64,000 bases of DNA from an uncultured Lachnospiraceae bacterium (GTDB lineage Bacteria > Bacillota > Clostridia > Lachnospirales > Lachnospiraceae): assembly GCA_910587155.1 (NCBI GenBank), contig CAJULA010000013.1:1-64000 (forward strand), in the 5' to 3' direction. Below the pieces are notes generated by a model that made no database searches, was not told the origin of the DNA, and saw only the letters and a program-made list of their open reading frames with translations. This document shows positions 1 through 7,411 of the stretch, in pieces; the stretch's first letter is position 1; every line of letters begins with the position of its first letter. The position numbers and the translations under genes were made by a program.

Positions 1-22
1 ATGACAGGCAATCAGAGCAATT

Positions 23-478
23 TTAAGTCAAAAAAAATGGGCAGCAACAGTATTCCCGCCATTCCTTCAGGCTGATTTTCACAAGCAGGTCAAATCCCTC
101 TTTTGCATCCTCCACGATCCGGTAATCCTCCATGGACACCCGGATGTTCGTGTCAAACAGCTGCCCGCCCAGGGGGCGTCTTCTGCATACGATGAACTGA
201 AAGGGCTTCCCGCTTACCTTCAGGGCCTCGAAATAGCCAAGGAAGTAGTCCGCGCCCCAAAACCCCTGCCGGTATACGGCAAAGGGATAGGGCTCCTGCG
301 GGATCCGGCACTCAAATTCAATCTCTGTCAGCCCCGGTTTTTTCAGGAGGTTGATCTCCCCTTCATCCATCAGGGTCATCGTCTCGTTGGCATTGCCGAT
401 CTTTACCTGCAGTTTCGGGGGCGCCACCGGCAAAAGACAGCGGCCCAGGTAAAAATCATATCCGTTCTCTGTTGTCAT
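23..478 (-). CDS. Phage tail baseplate/hub-region protein (XkdP position)
   Basis: A 151-residue protein encoded directly after the tape measure gene; its ATG overlaps the tape measure stop (ATGA at 475-478), so the two are translationally coupled. In PBSX-like contractile tails the gene at this position is xkdP, which links the tape measure to the hub and usually carries a LysM domain. Here the protein stops at about 150 residues after the core beta-rich region, and the tail CCCPFFLT shows no LysM signature. The function is assigned mainly from order and the general look of the N-terminal domain (residues 10-140). Downstream partners (XkdQ and beyond) would lie left of the window. Confidence 0.6.
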   Translation of the reverse strand: MTTENGYDFYLGRCLLPVAPPKLQVKIGNANETMTLMDEGEINLLKKPGLTEIEFECRIPQEPYPFAVYRQGFWGADYFLGYFEALKVSGKPFQFIVCRRRPLGGQLFDTNIRVSMEDYRIVEDAKEGFDLLVKISLKEWREYCCCPFFLT

Positions 479-3198
479 ACATGCACTCCTTCCGTCATGA
501 TCTCACCCGCTTCCCCCAAAAGGTCGTCCAGCCCGGAGAGGACGCCGTCAAGATCCATCCCGTTTTTGATCGTGTTGTGGTTGACCTGTTCAAGCCTGAT
601 CTCCGCGGTGGTGAAGCGGTTGATCGCCTCCTGCTCCGCAATGTCCCGCAGGTATTTGAGCTCTTCTCCCGTGATCTCCATCGAATCCGCCATCGCGCCG
701 GTGTTGCCGGCGATCTCATTTACGCCGTTGCCGATATCGGCACCGTAATCTTCCAGAGGCGGATATTCGTCTTCTCCGGGCATATCATCGCCCAAAAGAG
801 AGGCCGGATCAAACTCTTTGAAATATTCCTCCCCTCCGGACATACCATCGCCAAAAAGGGAGGCCGGATCAAAGTTTTTAACCTTATCCTCGATTCCCTC
901 CCCAAAGGAATATCCGGCTTTCGCGGCCTCTTCGTAATCACGGTAATCCATCTTTTCGACATATTCTTCCCAGCCCGACTCATCCTTTACCGCTTCCCGC
1001 GCCTCTTCCAGCCCCGCATAAAATTCGTCAAGCCCGCTCGTGATATCAACCGTAACGCCCGGTATTTTATTCAGAAGCGTCTCTATGGCACCTGCCAGAT
1101 TCCGAATATATCCGATGACTGCCAGGCACATATCAAAAAATAGAACCTTCACTGCCGCCACCGGATTGTGAAAGACGTTTCCGAAAAAGTTCGCCAGCGT
1201 GGCCAGAATATTAAAGATTGGCACAACAAATGTATTCATGATGCGGGCAAACAAAACGGCAAACGCCCCCGCTATGATGCCTGTCGCGGATAGGGACGTG
1301 CCGGCAAATTTGTTGATTTCCGCTATCACTGCATAAAAGATGGCGATCAGCGCAATGATCAGCATGATAATCCAGAAAATGGGACATGCCAATATTGCCG
1401 CATTGAGCCCGTGTTGCGCCGCAGTGTCCGCGGCCGTTGCCCCGGTTAACGCACCGGTTGCCACCGCATGAACTGTCTGTGCCGTTGCCAGGGCCGCATG
1501 AATCCCTTCGCTGACCGCACCTATGGCATTTAAGGCAAGCTGCCAGCCATAATAAACCGCCAGGGCCGCCGCCACGCCATATATGATGGGAGACAGCCGG
1601 GACCAGTTCTCTGCGATAAAGTCCACACCGCCCGCAAGCAGTTCAAAGATCTGAACTGCCAGGCCCGCGACCATCGCCAGCCCCTGTATGATTCCACCGA
1701 CAAATGACAGAAAGGCCTCACTGTTTCCAAGTTCATTCACTTGCTCCAGCACAGGCCAGAACAGCTTCTGGCCAGCATCCCGGACAGCCTGCCCTATCTG
1801 GGAAAACGTCATCGGCATACTTGCCAGTTTGGCATTGCTTTCGTCCGCCGCGGCAAACATGGCCTGTTTGACGATCTCCGCAGAGATAACGCCCTCATTT
1901 GCCATTGCCTGTAGCTTCTCCTGGGGCACTCCCATATAATCGGCAATGGCCTCTATGATACCCGGCACCTGCCCCAGCATGCTCTCATAGGCATTGCCGT
2001 CAAAGACACCGGAAGCCATGACCTGTGTCATCTCCTGCATGGCAGCATCCTTATCGTCCGTTTCCAGACCTGCAATCGCAAATTGTTTATTTAACTGTTC
2101 GGCAAAGGCAACCGTCTCCCCACTGCCGGAAAAAGCGCTGCCAGCATTTGTCCCCAGCTGCGCCACCGCATCGGCAGTCTCCTGATACCCGCTGCGGGAT
2201 CTCTGCGCAGCAAGATAAACCATATCCTGCAGCTCCTGCGTCGTCTGCAGGCCATCATTCATTCTGTCAAGGCGCATTGTCGTAAGCATAAACTGATCGG
2301 ACATCTCCATGACAGCGGAGACCGAATCCCATGTTGCATATTTCTCAACCATCTGGCTAATGGACTTCATCAGCCCACACGCACTGCCCTTCCCCGCCTC
2401 GATCTGACTGTTAAACCGCCCCTGCTCATCCACATTATCCCGCAAATACTGCTGCGTACCGCCAACCGTCCGGGACAGACGCAGGTAGGCATCATTCGCC
2501 GCCCCAACGTCCATATTTTCCACGGCACGGTTTAATTCTTCCTGTTCCTGCACGGCCTGATCAAGCTGCGTCCGCAGGTGTTCCATCTCTGTGTTTGCCA
2601 CATCTGTCCCTGTATACAGGGAATAATCTTCTATGGCCTCCATCTGCTCCTGAATGTCCCCTATCCGCGCTGCCAAATCTTCCATATCAGCCGCCATCCC
2701 CGGCGGGAACAAATCTGACTGCGCGGCATTGTCCGCGATCTGCGCCTGCGTCAGATGCAAGGTATCCAGCATATCATTCGCACTCTGGATTTCCTGCACG
2801 AAACGCTCCGTCCCGCTGCCCGTAAATACCTCTATACCATCAGAGCGCCATGCGAGTGACGACTCCACCGGGACGTCGGCTGTGGCAGGCTCTGCCTCGA
2901 CATTGGCTGTGGCAGGTTCTGCCACGATATCGGCAATGGAAGGCTCTGCCGGGACATCAGGGATGGCCGGCCCGGATGCGCCGACCTCCTGCATGACCTC
3001 GTCCAGCTCCCGCACTGCGATCGCTGTCTGACTGATGGAGTCTCTGGCGGCCTCCATCGACGATGTATCAACGGGAGCGCTCATTGTCTGATGCAGATCC
3101 TCCAGTGCTGCCATTCCCAGATTCACCGAATCCATCATTTGATACAGAATGTGCGAAAAATTATCCTGCAGTTCTATTGCTATCCTGATGCTTCCCAT
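475..3198 (-). CDS. Phage tail tape measure protein
   Basis: A 907-residue protein that would fix tail-tube length and scaffold tube assembly inside a contractile tail. Residues 1-260 are Ala/Gln/Glu-rich and coiled-coil-like; the middle has a tape measure core near MYLAAQRSRSGYQETADAVAQ (a run also seen as the conserved block around residues 330-450), followed by several hydrophobic stretches around residues 500-740 (for example PIFWIIMLIIALIAIFYAV) typical of tape measures. Residues 84-110 hold three degenerate 9-residue repeats starting AEP. The ATG follows one base after the stop of the frameshifted chaperone product, as expected for lambda-GT-like organisation. Genes on both sides fit the Xkd order. 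Confidence 0.88.
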   Translation of the reverse strand: MGSIRIAIELQDNFSHILYQMMDSVNLGMAALEDLHQTMSAPVDTSSMEAARDSISQTAIAVRELDEVMQEVGASGPAIPDVPAEPSIADIVAEPATANVEAEPATADVPVESSLAWRSDGIEVFTGSGTERFVQEIQSANDMLDTLHLTQAQIADNAAQSDLFPPGMAADMEDLAARIGDIQEQMEAIEDYSLYTGTDVANTEMEHLRTQLDQAVQEQEELNRAVENMDVGAANDAYLRLSRTVGGTQQYLRDNVDEQGRFNSQIEAGKGSACGLMKSISQMVEKYATWDSVSAVMEMSDQFMLTTMRLDRMNDGLQTTQELQDMVYLAAQRSRSGYQETADAVAQLGTNAGSAFSGSGETVAFAEQLNKQFAIAGLETDDKDAAMQEMTQVMASGVFDGNAYESMLGQVPGIIEAIADYMGVPQEKLQAMANEGVISAEIVKQAMFAAADESNAKLASMPMTFSQIGQAVRDAGQKLFWPVLEQVNELGNSEAFLSFVGGIIQGLAMVAGLAVQIFELLAGGVDFIAENWSRLSPIIYGVAAALAVYYGWQLALNAIGAVSEGIHAALATAQTVHAVATGALTGATAADTAAQHGLNAAILACPIFWIIMLIIALIAIFYAVIAEINKFAGTSLSATGIIAGAFAVLFARIMNTFVVPIFNILATLANFFGNVFHNPVAAVKVLFFDMCLAVIGYIRNLAGAIETLLNKIPGVTVDITSGLDEFYAGLEEAREAVKDESGWEEYVEKMDYRDYEEAAKAGYSFGEGIEDKVKNFDPASLFGDGMSGGEEYFKEFDPASLLGDDMPGEDEYPPLEDYGADIGNGVNEIAGNTGAMADSMEITGEELKYLRDIAEQEAINRFTTAEIRLEQVNHNTIKNGMDLDGVLSGLDDLLGEAGEIMTEGVHV
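2869..2949 (-). repeat. Three 27-bp tandem repeats inside the tape measure gene
   Basis: Translation shows AEPSIADIV, AEPATANVE, AEPATADVP in direct succession (three 27-nt units, imperfect at base level). They sit in the hydrophilic N-terminal region. Repeats like this can change copy number by slippage without breaking the frame. Confidence 0.7.
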
Positions 3199-3199
3199 G

Positions 3200-3831
3200 T
3201 CACCGCCTGCCTTTCTTTCCCTTTTTTGATCTGCGTTCCATCTCCTTTTCCCGCTTTTTATCTTCCTTCACTTTGATCCGGATGGCAGCTACCACAAAAG
3301 CCTTTTCCCGCTCCTCCATCGAAAGAAAGACAGAGGGCCGGATATGTAATTTCAGGAGGGCATAGTAAGCAAAGTTTGCCTCCCAGTCCCCTCCCTCGAT
3401 CAGTTTTTTGCTTCATCCACCTTATCCTCAAAGGTAGTGTCAAGCCCCTGAAACCTCTGCACAAAAGCTGTCAGTTCATTGTATTCCCCCATATCATCCA
3501 CCATCGCCACCAGCAAGTCTTCCGGTGTCTTCACACCGTATGAATCCTGTAACTGCGCGTCATACAGATCCGGTACAACAACAGACGCCGCGATCAGTTT
3601 TCGGATATACAGGTTTGTCTTTGTCTTAGGACGGTACATATTCGGCTTGCCGGTCACAGGGACATCTATCGTGCATGCATCCCTGATATCCTCACTCTCT
3701 TTCGCCGTCACGTGCCGGAATTCCCATACAAGCGGTTTCCCGTTTTCATCACATAATGACTTCGTGGGTGCATATGTCCCATTTTCCTTTACGATCTTAT
3801 TTGCTTTCATAAATCTGCTGAATTCTGACAT
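3200..3831 (-). CDS. Tail assembly chaperone, -1 frameshift fusion product (gpGT-like)
   Basis: The short chaperone frame (3400-3831) ends with GCA AAA AAC TGA on the minus strand, which places a perfect A AAA AAC slippery heptamer at 3403-3409 directly before its stop. A -1 shift opens a 67-codon extension (CTG at 3403 to TGA at 3200-3202), giving about 210 residues. The extension has a basic, Lys/Glu-rich helical end (MEEREKAFVVAAIRIKV, then a KKGKKGRR tail) and stops one base before the tape measure ATG. Lambda G/GT and many tailed phages use exactly this arrangement to make two chaperone forms in a fixed ratio. The frame is read directly from sequence; slippage itself is inferred. Confidence 0.82.
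3400..3831 (-). CDS. xkdN: Tail assembly chaperone, short form (XkdN-like)
   Basis: A 143-residue protein between tail tube and tape measure, the XkdN position of PBSX-like contractile phages. It is the zero-frame product (gpG-like) that coats the tape measure during tube polymerisation; the longer frameshift product shares its first 143 residues. A plausible ribosome binding site (AAAGGAG) lies upstream of the ATG at 3831. Residues GKPLVWEFRHVTAKESEDIRD resemble the middle of XkdN proteins. Confidence 0.82.
   Translation of the reverse strand: MSEFSRFMKANKIVKENGTYAPTKSLCDENGKPLVWEFRHVTAKESEDIRDACTIDVPVTGKPNMYRPKTKTNLYIRKLIAASVVVPDLYDAQLQDSYGVKTPEDLLVAMVDDMGEYNELTAFVQRFQGLDTTFEDKVDEAKN
3403..3409 (-). 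promoter_or_regulatory. -1 ribosomal frameshift slippery heptamer A AAA AAC
   Basis: On the minus strand the last codons of the short chaperone are GCA AAA AAC followed by TGA, so the heptamer A AAA AAC is in the correct X XXY YYZ register. The -1 frame stays open for 67 codons up to the tape measure start. Confidence 0.85.
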
Positions 3832-3860
3832 TTTTTCATTCTCCTTTCAGATTGCTTTCC

Positions 3861-4334
3861 TTAACACCCTTCCAGTTCCCTGAACTTCTCCGGCATATCC
3901 CAGCTCTCAAACGTGCCGGAAAGCTCCTCATCCATGATCTCTTCCCCGGCTTCAAATTTGGCCAGAATAAAGCTGTCGCACAGACATCCCCGATGGATGA
4001 TCGTCTGCCTGCCCACACTCGTCCCCGGATCCTCATTCGTCACCTGAATCTCAAAATACGGCATGACCCCGGTCTTCTGATAGGTATCGGCCATCTGCCG
4101 GAAGTGGGACTGGTTATAGTGGGCAGTCCCGCTCCACGTTCCCTTGCCGCCTGCGGATTTATGTCCCATCCCCACTTTTCCCAGGATCGGCACATCCGTG
4201 ATCGTCGTCTCCCATTTGCTCTCGAAACTGGTCATACTCATAAAGTTCAGACGTCTTCCGTCAATTGTCACAAAACATTCCGCAAGCCCGCCGTATACGG
4301 CATCCCTTGCATCCATCATCGCATGATTTCCCAT
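3861..4334 (-). CDS. xkdM: Phage tail tube protein (XkdM family)
   Basis: A 157-residue protein right after the sheath gene, the place and length expected of XkdM (DUF2001) tail tube subunits. It would polymerise into the inner tube that is driven through the target envelope on contraction. Recognisable segments are the N-terminal DARDAVYGGLAECFVTIDG with the following MTSFESKWETT strand, GKGTWSGTAHYNQSHFRQM in the middle and GTFESWDMPEKF at the C-terminus. It is preceded by 13 bases between sheath stop and tube start. Confidence 0.88.
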   Translation of the reverse strand: MGNHAMMDARDAVYGGLAECFVTIDGRRLNFMSMTSFESKWETTITDVPILGKVGMGHKSAGGKGTWSGTAHYNQSHFRQMADTYQKTGVMPYFEIQVTNEDPGTSVGRQTIIHRGCLCDSFILAKFEAGEEIMDEELSGTFESWDMPEKFRELEGC

Positions 4335-4350
4335 CTTCTCTTATCCCTCC

Positions 4351-5661
4351 TTATCCGACAGTCACAGTCATATACAGCTTACCCATAGCGCCAACCACCG
4401 TAATCAGATCCGTCACACGCACCGATTTCTTTGTCTCTCCCGGTTCCACGATAATATCCGCATCCGAAAAGTCCTCAATGGCCCTGATCTGGGCAAGCTG
4501 GCGGTGATGCGCCACGATATCCGACCAGAGTGAGATACGCCCCGCCGCATCATTGGGGACGGCTCCCAGATACTTTGTATTGAACAGCACGGCAATGTCA
4601 TTGCCGATCTGGTCGATCACCCGCACGGTCTGGTTGTCCCTGAAAATCTCCCCCTGCGTTTCATCGGTTGTAACCAGGGTATTGATGTCCTCCAGTACCC
4701 GCACGTCACTGCCCACCATATGGAACAGAAACTGTCCCGCCCGGATGGCTTCCTTCAGCTGATTCTGCGTATATTGTGTATCGACGGTGAAACTGCCGTC
4801 ATATTTCCGGTTCTGGTTGCTGCGGTTGACCGCACACCCCGCACAGGCGCCCGTCACCCAGTACACAAGCCCGGACTCGCTCCATCCCTCATCCAGCACT
4901 TTGTTTTTCACACTGATGATTCCGTAATGATCCGCCCTGGCATAGTCATACAAGACAAGCTGGAACTTGACTCCCATCTCATCCCGCAGGCGCTTTGTAA
5001 AGGCGGTGAACAGCGCTTTTGTCGTATCATCCGTCACGTCCGCTCCCATCACATGGAACGTATAGGCCTCGATCCGGTCAAGATAAGCCTGGTAGGACGC
5101 GCCGTTTACCTCTCCGTTTTCCCCGCCGGACAACGGCATGCCCGCGGTCGCTTCCAGCGTACCCTCCGGCTTAAAACTCACATAGTTATTTGCCTGCAGG
5201 CTGGCTGCATCCGGTACGGTCTGCTCATCCACCAGCACCGGCCCCAGGTATGTCCTCACGTCAAAGAGCGATTCCTGATCTGCATTGACCTGCACGACGA
5301 TCCGCAGATCATTGCCGCGGATTCCCGTATACCGCGCTCTGGCCAGATCATTTTCCGCCTTCCGTCCTTCCCCGTTGAGGCGGTATCCGTAAAAGGTCTG
5401 CGTGTTCATAAACAGATCCCGCAGCCCTTTCAATTTTTCATGGGTATACTCATACCCGAAAAGTTCCATGCTGTTTTTCTGAAACTCACTGCCGCTCACC
5501 TCAAAAACGCTGCCGGAAACACCCCAGTCCAGCACAAGCGGCATCGTTGCGATACCCCTCTCAGACAGTGCCGCGTTTGCCGCTGACGCTGAAACAAAAT
5601 TGATATAAGCGCCCGGCAGTTCCTTATTCTGGACTACAAAAGTCCCTCCTCCCAATGCCAT
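4351..5661 (-). CDS. xkdK: Contractile tail sheath protein (XkdK family)
   Basis: A 436-residue subunit of the contractile sheath. The N-terminus MALGGGTFVVQNKELPGAYINF is the hallmark opening of Clostridia/Bacillus XkdK-type sheath proteins, and the C-terminal region carries FSDADIIVEPGETKKSVRV and the closing beta strands typical of the sheath core domain III. Presence of a sheath next to an XkdM tube makes this a myovirus-type or R-type (contractile) tail. The start codon abuts the stop of the preceding small gene. Confidence 0.92.
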   Translation of the reverse strand: MALGGGTFVVQNKELPGAYINFVSASAANAALSERGIATMPLVLDWGVSGSVFEVSGSEFQKNSMELFGYEYTHEKLKGLRDLFMNTQTFYGYRLNGEGRKAENDLARARYTGIRGNDLRIVVQVNADQESLFDVRTYLGPVLVDEQTVPDAASLQANNYVSFKPEGTLEATAGMPLSGGENGEVNGASYQAYLDRIEAYTFHVMGADVTDDTTKALFTAFTKRLRDEMGVKFQLVLYDYARADHYGIISVKNKVLDEGWSESGLVYWVTGACAGCAVNRSNQNRKYDGSFTVDTQYTQNQLKEAIRAGQFLFHMVGSDVRVLEDINTLVTTDETQGEIFRDNQTVRVIDQIGNDIAVLFNTKYLGAVPNDAAGRISLWSDIVAHHRQLAQIRAIEDFSDADIIVEPGETKKSVRVTDLITVVGAMGKLYMTVTVG

Positions 5662-5871
5662 TTACCTCACCTTTCCTTTCTGATACTCTTTTATTTTTTC
5701 CTCCACATCGCGCACCGTATAGGACTGCCCTTCCTCGAGAAGGGCTTCTGCCATGTCCCGTCTCCCACGAAAGCGCCCCGACGCCAGAAGCTGTTCTTTT
5801 GTAAATAAAGGTTCCGCCGCTTCTGCTCCCGTGTTCTCTTTTGCTTTCTTACGAACTTTCTTTTCCGTCAC
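5662..5871 (-). CDS. Small basic protein preceding the sheath
   Basis: A 69-residue hydrophilic, Lys/Glu-rich protein (MTEKKVRKKAKENTG start). It overlaps the upstream gene by 23 bases and ends immediately before the sheath ATG. Small proteins of this kind sit in the same place in many Clostridia contractile tail clusters and resemble tail-completion or head-tail linker accessory proteins in context only. The region around residues 24-45 (FTKEQLLASGRFRGRRD) looks like a short Rho-N/HeH-like helical motif, a weak impression. Function unknown. Confidence 0.6.
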   Translation of the reverse strand: MTEKKVRKKAKENTGAEAAEPLFTKEQLLASGRFRGRRDMAEALLEEGQSYTVRDVEEKIKEYQKGKVR

Positions 5872-6307
5872 TTTTTTCCTCTCCTCTCACTGAAATCTCG
5901 TCTGTCAGTTCCTCCATCATCGCCGGCAAGATGCCGCCATGTTCAGAGAACATATTATAATTGACAGAAAAATGCAGGATACCGTCCAAGATTTCATACT
6001 TCATTCCCGTTCCCATCACGGGAACACCCCCGTAGTCCAGCCACCGCAGGCAGGAAAACATTCGCTCCGCAGTGCTGTGGCATTCCTCTCTCCCGTGACC
6101 GCCGGGCCCGGGAAAATACCGGATACAAAACTGATTTTCCCGGTAATATCTGGCCTGACGCTGCTGACTCATCGAAGAGCCGATACAGAAGACAGAAAAG
6201 CAGGACTCTTTCAACGTCTGCGCCATCTCCTCCCTGTAAATCTCATACCCGTCTCCAAACTCTGTTTGCAGCGCTGCACCGATTGATTTTGTAAGCAGAT
6301 TAACCAT
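5849..6307 (-). CDS. Tail terminator-like protein (first gene of tail operon)
   Basis: A 152-residue protein with a very strong ribosome binding site (AGAAGGAGG) ahead of its ATG at 6307. Size, position before the sheath, and the pattern of a Cys-containing core followed by a hydrophilic end fit the tail terminator/DUF6838-like proteins of PBSX-type phages that cap the tube and sheath. It is the most upstream gene of the minus-strand tail block: no head-completion, capsid, portal or terminase gene lies upstream of it in this window. Family name is my recognition by context and length. Confidence 0.55.
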   Translation of the reverse strand: MVNLLTKSIGAALQTEFGDGYEIYREEMAQTLKESCFSVFCIGSSMSQQRQARYYRENQFCIRYFPGPGGHGREECHSTAERMFSCLRWLDYGGVPVMGTGMKYEILDGILHFSVNYNMFSEHGGILPAMMEELTDEISVRGEEKSDGKESS

Positions 6308-6400
6308 CCCTTACACCTCCTTCTGATCGTTTCCGTTTTTTCCTGTACCACCTTCTTTCCACAATCGAGCAGGGGAGATTTTCTCCCTGCTCGCCGCGTG

Positions 6401-6430
6401 GCCCGCATGCTGCCTTGGCAGCATGCGGGC
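6401..6430. repeat. Perfect 14-bp palindromic hairpin of an interspersed repeat
   Basis: GCCCGCATGCTGCC at 6401-6414, loop TT, exact complement at 6417-6430. The right part (6423-6444) is identical over 22 nt to 22938-22959 in the aspS leader, so it belongs to a repeat family rather than to the tail operon alone. Confidence 0.75.
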
Positions 6431-6438
6431 CTGTGCAT

Positions 6439-6467
6439 AAAAAAGCGCCCGGCTTCTGCCTGACGCT
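6439..6467 (-). terminator. Rho-independent terminator ahead of the tail operon
   Basis: On the minus strand AGCGTCAGGC, loop AGAA, GCCGGGCGCT and then six T residues. One mismatch and one G-U wobble in a 10-bp stem. It lies between the candidate tail-operon promoter (6671-6699) and the first tail gene (6307), so transcription must read through it, or another promoter must lie downstream. Confidence 0.65.
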
Positions 6468-6602
6468 TTCTCATTTTTTTCATGTGATGTTTTGTTCACT
6501 ATGAAAGTATTAAATTCTTCCGGCAGGTCAACGCACTTGCTACGCTGACCGTACAGCGCCGGAATGCCGTCTTGGCATTCCGTGTGCATCCCCCGGAGGG
6601 TT

Positions 6603-6661
6603 CATAGTAAACCCCTCTCATTCATAGCGGTGCCGGGTATGCGGTATGGGGGTTTACTATG
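6603..6661. repeat. 13-bp perfect inverted repeat CATAGTAAACCCC
   Basis: CATAGTAAACCCC at 6603-6615 and its exact complement at 6649-6661, separated by 33 bases. A related half-site GTTCACTATGAA occurs at 6494-6505. It could be a pair of operator half-sites or an RNA hairpin at the very start of the tail-operon transcript. Confidence 0.6.
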
Positions 6662-6670
6662 ATATGTTAG

Positions 6671-6699
6671 ACTATACTACAGGAAACAGTCCGATTCAA
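6671..6699 (-). promoter_or_regulatory. Candidate sigma-70 promoter for the tail operon
   Basis: On the minus strand TTGAAT (complement of 6694-6699), a 17-nt spacer and TATAGT (complement of 6671-6676). Transcription would start near 6664 and give a leader of about 350 nt before the first tail gene. Confidence 0.5.
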
Positions 6700-6700
6700 G

Positions 6701-6750
6701 TATCAGACTGTCCAGAATTGTCCAGAATGGTGCAGATTTGTCTGAATGGT
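6701..6750. promoter_or_regulatory. Phased 10-bp direct repeats, candidate operator array
   Basis: Consecutive 10-base units TCCAGAATTG (6711), TCCAGAATGG (6721), TGCAGATTTG (6731) and TCTGAATGGT (6741), with a weaker unit at 6701. The spacing is one helical turn, and the array lies between the divergent tail and repressor promoters, immediately upstream of the tail -35 box. Confidence 0.5.
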
Positions 6751-6827
6751 TTCCCTATGGCAGATTCTGCGAAATAGCTTCCTTAATTATAAGCGAAATT
6801 CAGATAACAAATTTTTTAGTATTTTCA

Positions 6828-6855
6828 TTGACATGACAATAAATTTTGTTATAAT
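6828..6855 (+). promoter_or_regulatory. Promoter of the XRE repressor gene
   Basis: TTGACA at 6828-6833, 16-nt spacer, TATAAT at 6850-6855: both boxes match the consensus. The ribosome binding site AAAGGA and the ATG at 6878 follow closely. Confidence 0.75.
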
Positions 6856-6877
6856 AAAGAAAAGAAAGGACAACGGC

Positions 6878-7411
6878 ATGAAAAAAAATTTTGCAGAGAC
6901 ATTAAAGGAATTGCGGATCAGAGCCGGATATTCGCAAAAAGAAGTGTATGAAATGCTCCATATACGACAGTCTACCTTCAGCGCCTGGGAGACGGGACGG
7001 GCAGAGCCATCCGCAGATATCCTGCTAAAACTTTGCAGACTGTATCATGTAAGCGATATCTTTTCAGCTTTCGGATATGACAGCGAATACCGTGGGGTCA
7101 AAAGTGCAGAGCTCAATATGCAGGAAACAGAGATGGTGGAAAAATATCGCGCTCTGGACACCCACGGCAGAGAAATGGTAGACTTCACGCTCCGCAAGGA
7201 ATGGGAGCGGTCACAGCCAGAGGCGGAGAACCGGGAGATTCCTCCGGCTGTAACAAAAGGGATCCCGGATCATTTAAAACCACGGGCTGCTCATAACGAT
7301 CACGCATCTGAGCCGGGTGAACAGGAGAAGATGCAGGAAGATCTGGCCAGTCTTACAATACCGGATTCCTATTTACAGTCTTTATCATCAGGAAAGGAAG
7401 GATCAAAGTGA
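6878..7411 (+). CDS. XRE-family transcriptional repressor (ImmR-like)
   Basis: A 177-residue regulator with an N-terminal helix-turn-helix of the Cro/C1 type at residues 5-60 (FAETLKELRIRAGYSQKEVY, then STFSAWETGRAEPS) and a hydrophilic C-terminal part. I start it at 6878, where AAAGGA precedes the ATG and the promoter lies just upstream; the longer frame to 6746 would begin inside the promoter. Its stop overlaps the start of the ImmA-like protease gene (GTGA), the arrangement of ImmR-ImmA in ICEBs1 and many prophages. It faces away from the tail operon and is the likely controller of it. Confidence 0.85.
   Translation: MKKNFAETLKELRIRAGYSQKEVYEMLHIRQSTFSAWETGRAEPSADILLKLCRLYHVSDIFSAFGYDSEYRGVKSAELNMQETEMVEKYRALDTHGREMVDFTLRKEWERSQPEAENREIPPAVTKGIPDHLKPRAAHNDHASEPGEQEKMQEDLASLTIPDSYLQSLSSGKEGSK

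Larger units (their letters stand above)
6308..6877. other. Hairpin-rich intergenic region between the tail operon and the XRE repressor
   Basis: This 570-bp gap holds no convincing gene. Reading from left it contains a near-perfect hairpin at 6366-6393, a perfect 14-bp hairpin at 6401-6430 (loop TT), a minus-strand terminator at 6439-6467, a hairpin GGAATGCC/GGCATTCC near 6551-6574, a 13-bp inverted repeat at 6603-6615 and 6649-6661, a minus-strand promoter at 6671-6699, phased repeats at 6701-6750 and a plus-strand promoter at 6828-6855. Two open frames across it (6211-6483 and 6311-6589) are composed of the repeats and are not taken as genes. Confidence 0.75.

Noticed and set aside
3258..3464. 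68-codon frame across the chaperone end
   Set aside because: It is not in the -1 frame reached by the slippery site; the real extension has no start codon of its own.
6211..6589. Two overlapping minus-strand open frames (90 and 92 codons) upstream of the tail operon
   Set aside because: They translate the palindromic repeats and the terminator, have no ribosome binding site and look like repeat-derived readings.
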